Source: Paenibacillus naphthalenovorans
GTDB taxonomy: Bacteria > Bacillota > Bacilli > Paenibacillales > NBRC-103111
Assembly (NCBI RefSeq): GCF_900099895.1
Contig: NZ_FNDY01000001.1
Span: forward strand, 186,001-250,000
Direction of reading: 5' to 3'
DNA: 64,000 nucleotides
A program made the translations under genes and the position numbers. Under the pieces are notes generated by a model that saw only the letters and a program-made list of their open reading frames with translations, did no database searches and was not told where the DNA came from. Of the stretch, positions 41,718 to 51,390 are shown piece after piece (the stretch's first letter is position 1; each line of letters begins with the position of its first letter).

Positions 41718-43685
41718 ATGGCGGAACAACTGGATTTGTTTGGAAATGCAGCGCCGACGGATTACGGTGCTGACGATATTCAGGTGCTGGAGGGACTTGT
41801 AGCGGTCCGCAAACGGCCGGGGATGTATATCGGCAGTACCAGTTCATCGGGATTGCATCATTTGATCTGGGAGATCGTGGACAATGCGGTGGACGAGCAT
41901 CTGGCCAAGTATTGCTCAGAGATCGACGTCATCATTCATAAGGACCAATCGGTGACGGTACAGGATAACGGCCGCGGTATACCTACCGGTATGCACAAGA
42001 CAGGCATTCCCACACCGCAGGTGGTGTTTACGATTCTTCATGCGGGCGGCAAGTTCGGAGGCGGAGGGTACAAAAAATCCGGCGGCTTGCACGGCGTCGG
42101 CGCTTCCGTCACCAATGCGCTGTCCGAATGGCTCGAAGTGGAAATTTACCGCGAAGGCAAAATTCACCGTCAGCGGTTTGAATACTGGGTTGACGAACAG
42201 GGCAAAGAGCACGTCGGAGAGCCGGTTACAGGACTTGAAGTCATCGGCACGACCCGCAAAAGCGGGACGAAGGTGACGTTTAAGCCGGACAAACGCGTTT
42301 TTCATGGCGGCACTGCGATCAATTACGATACGCTATATGAACGCTTACAGGAAATCGCGTTCCTGAACTCGGGTCTCAAGGTCACATTGACCGACGAGCG
42401 TGCGGGCAAGCAGGAGACGTTTCAATACGAAGGCGGCGCCAGCCAGTTCGTCCAATTTTTGAATGAGGACAAAGCGGTGCTGCACGACGTGATTCATTTT
42501 TATCAGGAGAAAGACGAGATTGAGGTCGAGGTTGCCCTTCAGTACAACGACGGCTATACCGAGACCCTGGTTTCGTTCGTCAATTCCATCCCGACGCGCG
42601 GCGGCGGAACGCACGAGACCGGCTTCAAGACCGCATACACACGGGTGATGAACGACTATGCCCGCAAAAACGGGATGCTGAAGGAAAAAGAAAAAAATCT
42701 TGACGGACAAGATCTGCGCGAAGGCATGATGGCGGTCATCAACATCAAGATGGGCGAGGTCGAATTCGTAGGCCAAACGAAAGACCAGCTCGGGAGCGCT
42801 TCGGCGCGCAGTGCGGTCGATTCGGTCGTATCCGAGAAAATGGCCGTTTTCCTGGAGGAAAATCCGCATGTTGCGCAATTGATCATGAAAAAGGCGATTC
42901 AATCGGCGAAAGCCCGCGAAGCGGCGCGTAAAGCCCGTGAAGAAATCCGCAGCGGCAAGAAGGGGAAAAGCGAGAGCTCCAATCTTGGAGGCAAGCTGAC
43001 ACCGGCGCAGTCGAAGGATTTTACCCGCAACGAGCTGTTCATCGTCGAGGGGGATTCGGCGGGCGGTTCGGCCAAACAGGGACGCGATTCGCGCCACCAG
43101 GCCATCCTGCCGCTCAAGGGCAAGCCGATGAATCCGGAAAAAGCCAAGCTTCTCGACATTATGAAAAATGAGGAATACAAGGCGATTATCGCCGCGATCG
43201 GGGCAGGCGTCGGACCAGAATTCGATGTATCGGAAAGCAATTACGCCAAAATCATCATTATGACCGATGCGGATACCGACGGCGCGCATATCCAGGTCCT
43301 GCTGCTGACCTTCTTTTATCGCTACATGAAGCCGTTAATCGACGCCGGCAGAGTTTACATAGCCCAGCCTCCGCTGTATAAGGTGACCAAGAAATCGGGC
43401 AAGTCGAGCACGATAAAATACGCCTGGACCGATGAGCAGCTTCAGGCGTTGACCAAGGAGCTTGGCAAGAACATTGAGCTACAGCGTTACAAAGGTCTGG
43501 GAGAAATGAATCCCGATCAGCTGTGGGAGACAACAATGGATCCGGCTACGCGGACGCTCCTGCAGGTTCGGATTGAGGATGCGGCCAAAGCCGAACGCCG
43601 TGTATCCACGCTGATGGGGGATAAGGTGGATCCGCGTAAGCGCTGGATTATCGAGAATGTGGATTTTACGGAATTTGAAGAATAA
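41718..43685 (+). CDS. parE: DNA topoisomerase IV subunit B
   Basis: ParE is the ATPase half of topoisomerase IV, which unlinks daughter chromosomes. The 655-residue protein shows the GHKL ATP site (E-I-V-D-N-A-V-D near 52-60, G-x-x-G-V-G-A-S near 115-122), the transducer Lys and the TOPRIM metal motifs E-G-D-S-A-G-G (about 442-448) and D-A-D-T-D-G-A-H (about 515-522). Its TOPRIM domain is continuous, and the place next to parC argues for ParE rather than GyrB, which normally sits near dnaA. AGGAGG precedes ATG. Confidence 0.94.
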   Translation: MAEQLDLFGNAAPTDYGADDIQVLEGLVAVRKRPGMYIGSTSSSGLHHLIWEIVDNAVDEHLAKYCSEIDVIIHKDQSVTVQDNGRGIPTGMHKTGIPTPQVVFTILHAGGKFGGGGYKKSGGLHGVGASVTNALSEWLEVEIYREGKIHRQRFEYWVDEQGKEHVGEPVTGLEVIGTTRKSGTKVTFKPDKRVFHGGTAINYDTLYERLQEIAFLNSGLKVTLTDERAGKQETFQYEGGASQFVQFLNEDKAVLHDVIHFYQEKDEIEVEVALQYNDGYTETLVSFVNSIPTRGGGTHETGFKTAYTRVMNDYARKNGMLKEKEKNLDGQDLREGMMAVINIKMGEVEFVGQTKDQLGSASARSAVDSVVSEKMAVFLEENPHVAQLIMKKAIQSAKAREAARKAREEIRSGKKGKSESSNLGGKLTPAQSKDFTRNELFIVEGDSAGGSAKQGRDSRHQAILPLKGKPMNPEKAKLLDIMKNEEYKAIIAAIGAGVGPEFDVSESNYAKIIIMTDADTDGAHIQVLLLTFFYRYMKPLIDAGRVYIAQPPLYKVTKKSGKSSTIKYAWTDEQLQALTKELGKNIELQRYKGLGEMNPDQLWETTMDPATRTLLQVRIEDAAKAERRVSTLMGDKVDPRKRWIIENVDFTEFEE

Positions 43686-43761
43686 GGATGCCATCCCGTT
43701 TATGAAACGCGGCTGACGGCCATCCTGAGAAAATAATATAAGCGTATACGGGGGGCCTTAA

Positions 43762-46197
43762 GTGAGCATACTCGAAAACTTTTTGCCGGCCTTTTTGGAA
43801 GAGGTTGTAGGTGATCGGTTCGGCAGGTATTCTAAATATATTATTCAAGACCGGGCGATTCCGGATGTGCGCGACGGGCTGAAGCCGGTGCAGCGGCGCA
43901 TACTTTATGCGATGTACGATGCAGGCAATACGCCGGATAAACCATACCGCAAGTCGGCCAAGACCGTTGGCGACGTCATGGGCAACTACCATCCGCACGG
44001 GGATTCGTCGATTTACGAGGGCATGGTGCGTATGGCGCAGCCCTGGAAAATGGGTCATGTGCTGGTCGACGGCCACGGCAACTGGGGCTCGCTGGATGAC
44101 GATCCGGCTGCGGCGATGCGTTATACGGAAGCCCGCTTGTCCGAAATTGCGATGGAACTGCTGCGAGATATTGAGAAGCGTACGGTGCAATTCAAGGATA
44201 ACTTCGATAATACGACAAAGGAACCGGTAGTGCTGCCTTCCCGATATCCCAACCTGCTGGTAAACGGGGTAAGCGGGATCTCATCCGGTTTTGCAACCGA
44301 GATTCCGACGCACAATCTGCGCGAAGTGATCGATGCCTGCATTGCGCTGATCGACCGGCCGGACCTTACGCTGGACGAGCTGATGGGTATCGTCAAAGGG
44401 CCCGATTTTCCTACCGGAGGCATCATCATGGGCTCGGAGGGCATCCGTGAAGCGTATCGGACCGGCAAGGGCCGCATTTATGTCAGGGCGCTTACATCAA
44501 TCGAAGAAGTGCGCGGCGGGCGCCAGCAAATCGTCATTACGGAAATTCCTTATCAAGTGGTCAAATCCCGGCTTGTCACAGCGATGGAAAACATCCGTCT
44601 GGAGAAAAAAATCGAAGGCATTGCCGAGGTGCGTGACGAGAGCGGCCGTGAGGGTCTGAGGATTGTTGTCGATCTGAAGAAGGATGCGGATGCGCAGGGG
44701 ATTTTGGCTTATTTGCTGAAAAAAACGGATTTGCAGGTCACTTATAACTTCAACATGGTCGCGATTGTAAACAAGACGCCAAAGCAGCTCGGCTTGAAGG
44801 AAATGCTGGAGGCTTACATCGAGCACCAGAAAGAAGTCGTGACACACCGGTCTCAATTTGAGTTGGAGAAAGCGTCGGACCGCGCGCATGTACTCGAAGG
44901 ATTGGTTAAGGCGCTGAATATTCTCGACGAGGTCATCGCTGCGATCAAGGCGTCGAAGAACCGTCAAGACGCGCAAAACAATCTGGTGGAGAAGTTCGGC
45001 TTCACAGAACGCCAGGCCGACGCTATTCTGACGCTTCAATTGTACCGTTTGACCAATTTGGAAATTCATTCGCTGGAGAAAGAGCTCGCGGATGTGCAAA
45101 AAACGATTGAATATCTGCAGGGCATTCTCGGGAGCGAGAAAAAGCTGCTTGGCGTGATTAAAAAGGAGATCTCGCAAATCCGGGATAAATACGGAATCGA
45201 CAGGCGTTCCAAAATTCAGGATGAAGTAGAAGAACTGAAGGTCAACCTGGAAGTCATGGTGACCGCCGAGGACGTATTCGTTACGCTTTCGAACGAGGGA
45301 TACATCAAGCGCACCGGTAAGCTCTCTTTTATTCGTTCGGGCGGGGAAATTGACAAAACGGGACTGAAAGAGGGCGATTACCTCCGCAGCCTGCTGGATG
45401 TCAATACGCTGGAAAACCTTCTGATTTTTACGCAAAAGGGCCAATACTTCCTGCTTCCGGTACATCAAATTCCGGAGTTCAAGTGGAAAGAGAACGGTAC
45501 GGCGATTGTCAATATCATCCCGATTCCCAAAGATGACCGGATTGTTCATGTGCTTCCCGTGAAGGATTTTGAAGAAGCGGGCAAATCGCTCCTGTTCATT
45601 ACGCGAAGAGGACAAGTCAAGCGGACGGAGCTCAAAGAGTATGCAACGAACCGTTCCACCGGAATTGTTGCCTGCAAGATTGGGGAGCAGGATGCACTGT
45701 TGGATGTCAAGCTGAGCACCGGCTCCAAGGAGCTGCTGCTTGTCACCAGGCTCGGAATGGCGATCCGCTTCAATGAAGACGAGGTTAACCCGATGGGGCG
45801 CGCCGCGGCAGGCGTTCGCGGCATTCAATTGAAGGAAGACGATGAAGTGGTCTCCGCCGAGTGGCTGGATGGAGACGAAGGAGAAGTATTGGTTGTATCC
45901 GATTTGGGATACGCCAAGCGCTCGCTCGTTGTCGACTATCCCGTGCAGGGCCGCGGGGGGAAAGGCGTCTTTACATTTGAATTCAAGGAAGGCAAGCGGG
46001 TGAAGCCGAACGGCACAGGAATCCGCGGCGCTTTTGTAGTCAAAGAACCGTTCGACATTACCGCGGTTTTAAGCAGCGGCGATAGAGCCGAATTCTCGAC
46101 AGAACAAGCTCCGATTGAGGAGCGCAAGTCCACAGGGAAGCAGATCATTCCATTAGGCAAGAACGATACGGTCAACGTTTTGCTCAAATTTACTTAA
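43762..46197 (+). CDS. parC: DNA topoisomerase IV subunit A
   Basis: ParC cuts and reseals the DNA. Tyr121 in M-R-Y-T-E-A-R is the catalytic tyrosine. Quinolone-determining residues are Ser82 and Glu86 (context [10 protein letters not shown]), the susceptible form. The GTG start at 43762 follows GGGGG; length 811 is normal and includes the C-terminal beta-pinwheel (about 500-805), whose weak Gly-rich box suits topoisomerase IV. It lies 76 bases after parE. Its stop overlaps the convergent 55-residue gene by three to four bases. Confidence 0.94.
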   Translation: MSILENFLPAFLEEVVGDRFGRYSKYIIQDRAIPDVRDGLKPVQRRILYAMYDAGNTPDKPYRKSAKTVGDVMGNYHPHGDSSIYEGMVRMAQPWKMGHVLVDGHGNWGSLDDDPAAAMRYTEARLSEIAMELLRDIEKRTVQFKDNFDNTTKEPVVLPSRYPNLLVNGVSGISSGFATEIPTHNLREVIDACIALIDRPDLTLDELMGIVKGPDFPTGGIIMGSEGIREAYRTGKGRIYVRALTSIEEVRGGRQQIVITEIPYQVVKSRLVTAMENIRLEKKIEGIAEVRDESGREGLRIVVDLKKDADAQGILAYLLKKTDLQVTYNFNMVAIVNKTPKQLGLKEMLEAYIEHQKEVVTHRSQFELEKASDRAHVLEGLVKALNILDEVIAAIKASKNRQDAQNNLVEKFGFTERQADAILTLQLYRLTNLEIHSLEKELADVQKTIEYLQGILGSEKKLLGVIKKEISQIRDKYGIDRRSKIQDEVEELKVNLEVMVTAEDVFVTLSNEGYIKRTGKLSFIRSGGEIDKTGLKEGDYLRSLLDVNTLENLLIFTQKGQYFLLPVHQIPEFKWKENGTAIVNIIPIPKDDRIVHVLPVKDFEEAGKSLLFITRRGQVKRTELKEYATNRSTGIVACKIGEQDALLDVKLSTGSKELLLVTRLGMAIRFNEDEVNPMGRAAAGVRGIQLKEDDEVVSAEWLDGDEGEVLVVSDLGYAKRSLVVDYPVQGRGGKGVFTFEFKEGKRVKPNGTGIRGAFVVKEPFDITAVLSSGDRAEFSTEQAPIEERKSTGKQIIPLGKNDTVNVLLKFT

Positions 46198-46361
46198 TCA
46201 TAGCTGGTGTAGTTCGGCTCCACTTTTTCGAGCAGCTCCAGCATCATTTGTAATACGGCCCACACCGGTATCGAATCGTCCAGCTTTTCGAGCCATTGTG
46301 GGTCGTTGATTATGCCCTTCTGCAAGGCGGTTTCCCCGATTTTCTTCTTCCAATCTTCCAA
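46194..46361 (-). CDS. 55-residue unknown protein, convergent with parC
   Basis: On the minus strand TTG 46361 (CAA on plus 46359-46361) is preceded by AAAGGAG (plus 46371-46377) nine bases upstream and opens a 55-codon frame ending at the TAA 46196-46194. The product begins M-E-D-W-K-K-K-I-G and is a mostly helical, acidic protein with several Leu/Met and one Trp pair. The stop codons of this gene and parC interlock. The ribosome site and codon usage make it likely to be real. No family recognised. Confidence 0.6.
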   Translation of the reverse strand: MEDWKKKIGETALQKGIINDPQWLEKLDDSIPVWAVLQMMLELLEKVEPNYTSYD

Positions 46362-46520
46362 TGAAGCTCACTCCTTTTTTACACGGTTTGACAAGCTCCG
46401 CCGATAGGTGAACGTCCCTAGTGCATTATATGTTGAACTAGGTCAAATGGTACCTGTTTTTATCGTTTTATGTCCTAAAATATTTATGATATTAACCTTT
46501 AAAATCACAAGCGGAAGTGT

Positions 46521-46526
46521 TATAAT
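46521..46526 (+). promoter_or_regulatory. -10 element for the MarR gene
   Basis: Perfect TATAAT at 46521-46526 lies 36 bases before the GTG start used for the regulator. The region 17 bases upstream (TTTAAA, 46498-46503) is only a weak -35. Confidence 0.45.
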
Positions 46527-46561
46527 TTTAGGTAAGAAATGGCTCTGCGGGAGTGATGAAT

Positions 46562-46975
46562 GTGGTAACCCAAGAGTTTGCAAAGCTCTGGTGGAAATTG
46601 TCAAAAGATCTGAGAACGCATATGGAAACGGAGTTGGCCCCCACCTTGACGGAAGGGCAGCTTACGGTTCTGGAGCTTTTGATGTTCTCCGGACAGCAGC
46701 GAATGAAACCATCGGATTTTACCGACGTTTTGGCGACAACGCCGGCCGCGGTGACGACGCTTCTTGACCGCATGGAAAAATCCGGGTTGATTTCCAGGGA
46801 AAGAGATGAGAAAGACCGACGAATCGTATGGGTTCTGGTGACGGATAAAGGGCGGGAGGAATGCGAACGCGGCATACAGATTCGGGAGCGCTTTCTTCAG
46901 GCTTATCTCAGCCGCATTTCGTCGCATAACCAGCAGCTTCTCGTCTATTTGCTCGGAAAAGTTGCAAATGCATAA
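46562..46975 (+). CDS. MarR-family transcriptional regulator
   Basis: A 137-residue winged-helix repressor. The recognition helix region is seen in K-P-S-D-F-T-D-V-L-A-T-T-P-A-A-V-T and the wing in E-R-D-E-K-D-R-R-I-V-W, with the arginine pair that MarR proteins insert in the minor groove. GTG 46562 has GGGAG (46549-46553) at proper distance; GTG 46553 and ATG 46556 are too close to it. Neighbours give no clear target, though MarR repressors often control export or oxidative-stress genes and themselves. The toxin-like mini-gene follows. Confidence 0.85.
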   Translation: MVTQEFAKLWWKLSKDLRTHMETELAPTLTEGQLTVLELLMFSGQQRMKPSDFTDVLATTPAAVTTLLDRMEKSGLISRERDEKDRRIVWVLVTDKGREECERGIQIRERFLQAYLSRISSHNQQLLVYLLGKVANA

Positions 46976-47029
46976 AGTGTTTACATTCGTAAAATACGAA
47001 AATATGTTCTCATTTATAGCGCCATATGG

Positions 47030-47035
47030 TATAAT
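47030..47035 (+). promoter_or_regulatory. -10 element of the holin-like toxin transcript
   Basis: A perfect TATAAT at 47030-47035 stands before the 85-base leader of the mini-toxin gene; the matching -35 (TTCTCA, 47007-47012) is poor. Transcription would start near 47042. Confidence 0.5.
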
Positions 47036-47126
47036 GTGGTGACAATAGAATAGGCACTCAAGGGCGGTTGGCAGATCCTCGCAGCTTACCGGCTCGCGTA
47101 AAGCGGGCTTGGAAGGAGGTGATGCC

Positions 47127-47210
47127 ATGGAAGTAAAGGATGCGGTAACCATGATGTTCATGTTCGGCATGTTCATCCTCGCCTTGCTTTCCTACTTGAA
47201 AAAGAAGTAG
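47127..47210 (+). CDS. 27-residue holin-like toxin peptide
   Basis: ATG 47127 with a very strong AAGGAGGTGATG site opens 27 codons: a short M-E-V-K-D-A head, a hydrophobic helix (V-T-M-M-F-M-F-G-M-F-I-L-A-L-L-S-Y) and a K-K-K tail. This is the hallmark of the putative holin-like toxin (type I toxin, Hol-Tox) family of Bacilli; the leader stretch around 47085-47112 with its CTTACCGG and AAAGCGGGC boxes also recalls such loci. An antisense RNA antitoxin is expected; the segment just after the stop (ACCTCC, 47211-47216) can cover the Shine-Dalgarno. Whether it is toxic here is unproven. Confidence 0.7.
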   Translation: MEVKDAVTMMFMFGMFILALLSYLKKK

Positions 47211-47241
47211 ACCTCCCTTGAGCCTTGGTAGCCAGGAGGTC
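47210..47241 (+). other. Hairpin after the toxin gene, pairing with its Shine-Dalgarno as alternative
   Basis: GACCTCC (47210-47216) pairs locally with GGAGGTC (47235-47241). The same ACCTCC is complementary to GGAGGT (47115-47120), the toxin ribosome site. A -10-like TATAAT on the minus strand (plus ATTATA 47362-47367) could start an antisense RNA reading back over this part, but its -35 is poor. The rest of 47242-47468 holds no gene I can see. Confidence 0.4.
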
Positions 47242-47468
47242 CAGCATTCTTGGTTTGACCTTGTGCCGATCGCCCTTGGGGCAATCTATTGTACCCCGGA
47301 CCGTGGATGCTGCGAACATCTTCGGTCCTTCTTAGATTTATCAGTTAGGGTGTTATGTAAGATTATATTAACACATTTTGGACTGCTTTGAAAAGACGTT
47401 CGGCTATTTTGTTCGACCTATTGTACTATGAAGCAGGCGTTGAGAAGGACGAACGTATAACCTTGGCC

Positions 47469-48158
47469 TCAATAATCCCATAAGCTCCAGGGATACGTAC
47501 CGGGAGGGCGGGAGGAAAAACTCAGGGATTCTTTGGTCACCGGATGCTCGAAGCTGAGCATCGTGGACCACAGCGCGATCTGCTGTCCCGGTCGCGCGAA
47601 GCGTCCCCCGTACCGCTGATCTCCCGCCAAGGGGCAGCCGATCTCCGCAAACTGTACGCGAATTTGGTGCGGACGGCCGGTTTGCAGCTCAACCTGTACA
47701 AGCGAAAGACCGTCCTGATGATCCAGAACCCGATAGTCAAGAATCGCATCTTTGGCACCGGGTTTGGTCTGCGGAACGACGGATACCGTATTCGTCTTCG
47801 TGTCCTTCAACAGATGGTGTCTCAGCGTACCTTGCGGCGGCAGCGGACGCCCGTGAACCACCGCTGTATACACCTTGCGAATCGAGCGGGTGCGAACGGC
47901 ATCGGAGAGGCGCGATGCCGCCTTGGAGGTTTTGGCGAATACCATGACGCCTCCGACCGGGCGGTCAAGCCGGTGGACCAGCCCGAGGTAAACATTGCCC
48001 GGCTTTTGATAACGCTGCTTCAGATCGGCTTTGATCAGCGTCAGCATATCGGGATCCCCGGAGTCATCCTCCTGCGTAGGCACGTTTGGCGGCTTGATGA
48101 CGACAATCACATGATTATCCTCATACAGCACCTGTAAGGGATGAGAAGCGCCGGACAT
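47469..48158 (-). CDS. RluA-family RNA pseudouridine synthase
   Basis: A 229-residue enzyme that isomerises uridine in RNA. Residues 62-69 (H-R-L-D-R-P-V-G) carry the catalytic Asp65, and the family Lys/Arg motif G-R-x-H-Q-I-R-V-Q-F is near 170. It has no S4 domain, like YhcT/YlyB-type or YqcB/RluE-like short enzymes, so the target site (rRNA or tRNA) cannot be told. ATG has GGGAGG on this strand. It starts three bases after the methyltransferase gene ends, so the two RNA-modification genes form an operon. Confidence 0.88.
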   Translation of the reverse strand: MSGASHPLQVLYEDNHVIVVIKPPNVPTQEDDSGDPDMLTLIKADLKQRYQKPGNVYLGLVHRLDRPVGGVMVFAKTSKAASRLSDAVRTRSIRKVYTAVVHGRPLPPQGTLRHHLLKDTKTNTVSVVPQTKPGAKDAILDYRVLDHQDGLSLVQVELQTGRPHQIRVQFAEIGCPLAGDQRYGGRFARPGQQIALWSTMLSFEHPVTKESLSFSSRPPGTYPWSLWDY

Positions 48159-48161
48159 TCG

Positions 48162-49025
48162 TTACGCCTCCCATCGGCCAAGAATTCCGCAGGGGAGCGT
48201 AAGCTTGGTGGCGGTAATCGGCAGACCGATTTCGCCGCACGATATCGTTCCCCCGTAAGAACGTCCGAGCGACAACGACAAAATGTTATGGAGCACGGTA
48301 GCCGAGAGGCCTGTCGTATAAGAGTTGATCAGGAAAAAAAGCGGCTTGTCCGTCAATATGTTCATGCACGATTCAACAAACGGGTACAGGTTCGTTTCGA
48401 GCTTCCACGTCTCGCCGTTCGGGCCGCGGCCGTAGGAAGGAGGATCCATGATGATGGCATCGTACTTGCTTCCGCGCCGCTGCTCCCGCTGCACGAATTT
48501 GAACACGTCATCGGTGATGAAGCGAACCGGACGATGGCCGAGGCCTGAAAGCTGCAAATTTTCTTTGGCCCATTGCACGACGCCTTTGGATGCATCCACA
48601 TGACATACCTCAGCCCCCGCTGAAGCGCACGCTACCGATGCCCCTCCGGTATAGGCGAATAAATTCAACACGCGGATCGGTCTTCCGGCGCTGCGTATCT
48701 TATCCATCATCCAGGTCCAGTTCACCGCCTGCTCAGGAAACAGACCGGTATGCTTGAAGCTTGTAGGTTTAATGTGAAAGGAAAGTCCGTGATAAGATAT
48801 GGTCCAGCGTTCCGGAATGTCGTTTTTGTATTCCCAACGGCCGCCGCCGCTGGAGCTGCGGTGATAGTGTGCGTCGGCATTGCGCCAAACGCCGGTTTCC
48901 TTGGCCAAAGGCCATATGATTTGCGGGTCGGGACGTCTCAGAATAATGCTGCCCCACCGTTCCAGCTTCTCGCCTCCGCCGGTATCGATAAGCTCGTAAT
49001 CTTTCCAATCTTGTGCTGCATACAT
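48162..49025 (-). CDS. SAM-dependent RNA methyltransferase (RlmI/YfiB-like)
   Basis: A 287-residue methyltransferase. Residues about 118-128 (V-L-N-L-F-A-Y-T-G-G-A) are the SAM-binding motif, D-A-S-K in motif II follows and M-D-P-P-S-Y-G (about 195-201) is the catalytic NPPY-type motif. This set and the N-terminal strands with W-G-I-I-L-R-R match the RlmI/RlmK group of rRNA methyltransferases. Unlike full RlmI it lacks the N-terminal PUA domain, so its RNA target is open. It is the first gene of the minus-strand operon with the pseudouridine synthase. Confidence 0.82.
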   Translation of the reverse strand: MYAAQDWKDYELIDTGGGEKLERWGSIILRRPDPQIIWPLAKETGVWRNADAHYHRSSSGGGRWEYKNDIPERWTISYHGLSFHIKPTSFKHTGLFPEQAVNWTWMMDKIRSAGRPIRVLNLFAYTGGASVACASAGAEVCHVDASKGVVQWAKENLQLSGLGHRPVRFITDDVFKFVQREQRRGSKYDAIIMDPPSYGRGPNGETWKLETNLYPFVESCMNILTDKPLFFLINSYTTGLSATVLHNILSLSLGRSYGGTISCGEIGLPITATKLTLPCGILGRWEA

Positions 49026-49086
49026 AAATTGCGACCATCCTTTGTTTATGTTCTTATGCTTAACCGGCCTGAGCCGTTATCCATTT

Positions 49087-49167
49087 TCACATTCTACACG
49101 ATTCGGACGGCCGAATCCATCGGAGCGTAAAAAAAGAAGCGTTTCCGGGAAAATATCTGTATCTCAT
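49087..49167 (-). other. Candidate 26-codon frame before the methyltransferase
   Basis: On the minus strand ATG 49167 has an excellent AAAGGAGAGG site and opens 26 codons that stop at 49087. The downstream TAGAAT (minus strand, plus ATTCTA 49090-49095) may be a -10 for the methyltransferase gene. The frame may be a leader peptide or chance. Confidence 0.25.
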
Positions 49168-49443
49168 GAATCCCTCTCCTTTTTTATCATGGTTTCGTTC
49201 AGCGCATCTTCAAACATATCTTTGAGCTTGTTGCAATATACTTCAATCTGAGTTCCTCTCACTTATCGTTTGAATCGGCAAGCCCATGCCGCGGATTCAT
49301 CAGCAGGTGCAGCTCCTTACGTAAACATTTCCTTACATTTTATCAATCTTTATGCAGAATAATCGAAATCAGGAAAGTGATTTTTCAAAGATGCAGTAGG
49401 GGTGTTATCGAACACAGAAATGAAACGAAAAGGGGATGAATGA
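49168..49443. other. Gene-free divergent region before glgB
   Basis: AT-rich 276-base gap between the minus-strand RNA modification operon and glgB. No tRNA, riboswitch or clear SigA promoter was seen; TTATGCAGAATAATC around 49350-49364 might hold a weak -10. A sporulation sigma site is possible but not identified. Confidence 0.25.
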
Positions 49444-51390
49444 ATGGTAATGAGCTTGATCCCCGGTCCGGAGGATTTGTATTTATTTCATGAGGGCAAT
49501 TTATTCCAGAGCTACCGCATGCTCGGCGCCCATTTGACGATAGAGGCAGGCGTTTCGGGGGTACGTTTCTCCGTTTGGGCGCCGCATGCCCGGGAAGTGA
49601 GGGTGGTTGGCGATTTTAATCGTTGGGACGGCTCCAAACACGTTATGCAAAAAATCAGCCTCTGGGGCGTCTGGTCCTTGTTTGTGCCCGCTGTCAAAGA
49701 GGGGGATTATTACAAGTACGAAATTGCGACTTCGGGAGGCGCGACGCTGCACAAAGCAGACCCTTATGCCTTCTGGTCTGAAGTGAAGCCGGGAACCGCA
49801 TCACGCATCGCATCTCTCGAAGGTTACGAATGGGCGGATCAGGCGTGGAGGGAGAAAAGAAAGACCACATCGGCCTTTCGTGGCCCTATGAACATCTATG
49901 AGGTTCACCTGGGCACATGGAAGAAAAAGCCGGACGGAGGCTACTATACCTATCGCGAACTGGCCGAGGATCTGGTCGAATACGTAAAAGATATGGGATA
50001 TACCCACATCGAGCTGCTGCCTCTGGCCGAGCATCCCTATGATCGTTCCTGGGGCTACCAGGCGACAGGTTACTACTCGGTGACGAGCCGGTTCGGAACG
50101 CCGAAGGATTTCATGTATTTTATAGACCGCTGCCACCAAGCGGGGCTCGGGGTAATTATGGATTGGGTGCCGGGGCACTTCGTGAAGGATGACCATGGCC
50201 TTCGCCGCTTCGATGGAGAACCGCTTTTCGAATACAATGACCCTGCACGCGCCGACAAACCGGAGTGGGGAACGCTCTCCTTCGATTTCTCCAAGCCGGA
50301 AGTGGTCAGCTTTCTGATCTCGAACGCCTTGTTCTGGATGGATATCTATCATATAGACGGCTTGCGGGTGGATGCCGTGGCCAGCCTCCTGTACCTCAAT
50401 TTCGGTAAACCGCGCGAAATGTGGGTGAAGAATACCCACGGAGGGGACGAGAACCCCGAAGCGATCGAATTTATAAAAAAATTGAATCGTACCGTCTTTG
50501 GTTATGATCCGCATGCGCTGATGATGGCTGAGGATTCCACCGCCTGGCCGCTCGTTACAGCTCCCGTTCATGACGGCGGCCTGGGTTTTAACTATAAATG
50601 GAACATGGGCTGGATGAACGATATGCTGAAGTACATGGAAATGGATCCGTACTTCCGGGGCGGCAGCCATTCATTGCTGACATTCAGCTTTATGTACGCT
50701 TTCTCCGAAAATTATGTGCTGCCGCTGTCTCATGACGAAGTGGTGCACGGCAAAAAATCGCTGCTTAACAAAATGCCGGGCGATTACTGGCAGAAGTTTG
50801 CCAACTTGCGGGTGTTATACGGCTATATGATGTCTCATCCGGGCAAAAAATTACTTTTCATGGGAGGTGAGTTCGGTCAATTTGACGAATGGAAGGATTT
50901 AGAAGATCTCGATTGGGAGATGCTCGGCTATGACAGCCATCTCAGCATGCACCGCTATGTTCGTGACCTCAATCACCTGTATTTGCGGGAAGCGGCCTTA
51001 TGGGAGCTAGATCATCAGCCTGAAGGATTCGCCTGGATCGATCCGCACGATCAGAAGCAAAGTGTCGCCACGTTTATGCGGAAGTCCAGTGATCCTGAGG
51101 ATGTGCTTGTCATCGTGAGCAATTTTACCCCGGTTTACCATGAACACTATCGAATCGGCGTTCCTTATGCCGGTGAATATGTGGAATTGTTCAACAGCGA
51201 TGCGGGCGAATACGGAGGCTCCGGCAAGCTCAACTCCGGCAAGCTGAAAACCGAGGAAATTGCTTGGCATGACCGCCCGGACAGTCTGCATATAGGTTTG
51301 CCGCCGCTGGCTACGGTGATTTTCAAACCGATCAAAATCAAGCGGAAGCGTTCGAAAGCCAATCGAGGAAGGAGCAGAGCCGATGCGTAA
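49444..51390 (+). CDS. glgB: 1,4-alpha-glucan branching enzyme
   Basis: GlgB introduces alpha-1,6 branches into glycogen. The 648-residue protein has an N-terminal CBM48 domain (about 25-120, with [10 protein letters not shown]), the GH13 barrel with Asp310 nucleophile (L-R-V-D-A-V) and Glu363 acid (M-A-E-D-S-T-A-W-P), an L-S-H-D-E-V-V-H-G motif, and an all-beta C-terminal domain. ATG 49444 follows AAAAGGGG. First gene of the glycogen operon; glgC overlaps its end by eight bases. A Lys/Arg-rich tail closes the protein. Confidence 0.95.
   Translation: MVMSLIPGPEDLYLFHEGNLFQSYRMLGAHLTIEAGVSGVRFSVWAPHAREVRVVGDFNRWDGSKHVMQKISLWGVWSLFVPAVKEGDYYKYEIATSGGATLHKADPYAFWSEVKPGTASRIASLEGYEWADQAWREKRKTTSAFRGPMNIYEVHLGTWKKKPDGGYYTYRELAEDLVEYVKDMGYTHIELLPLAEHPYDRSWGYQATGYYSVTSRFGTPKDFMYFIDRCHQAGLGVIMDWVPGHFVKDDHGLRRFDGEPLFEYNDPARADKPEWGTLSFDFSKPEVVSFLISNALFWMDIYHIDGLRVDAVASLLYLNFGKPREMWVKNTHGGDENPEAIEFIKKLNRTVFGYDPHALMMAEDSTAWPLVTAPVHDGGLGFNYKWNMGWMNDMLKYMEMDPYFRGGSHSLLTFSFMYAFSENYVLPLSHDEVVHGKKSLLNKMPGDYWQKFANLRVLYGYMMSHPGKKLLFMGGEFGQFDEWKDLEDLDWEMLGYDSHLSMHRYVRDLNHLYLREAALWELDHQPEGFAWIDPHDQKQSVATFMRKSSDPEDVLVIVSNFTPVYHEHYRIGVPYAGEYVELFNSDAGEYGGSGKLNSGKLKTEEIAWHDRPDSLHIGLPPLATVIFKPIKIKRKRSKANRGRSRADA

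Noticed and set aside
44497-45828. 443-codon minus-strand frame opposite parC, and 314 codons opposite parE (42345-43289)
   Set aside because: Mirror frames of conserved genes, without ribosome site or recognisable fold.
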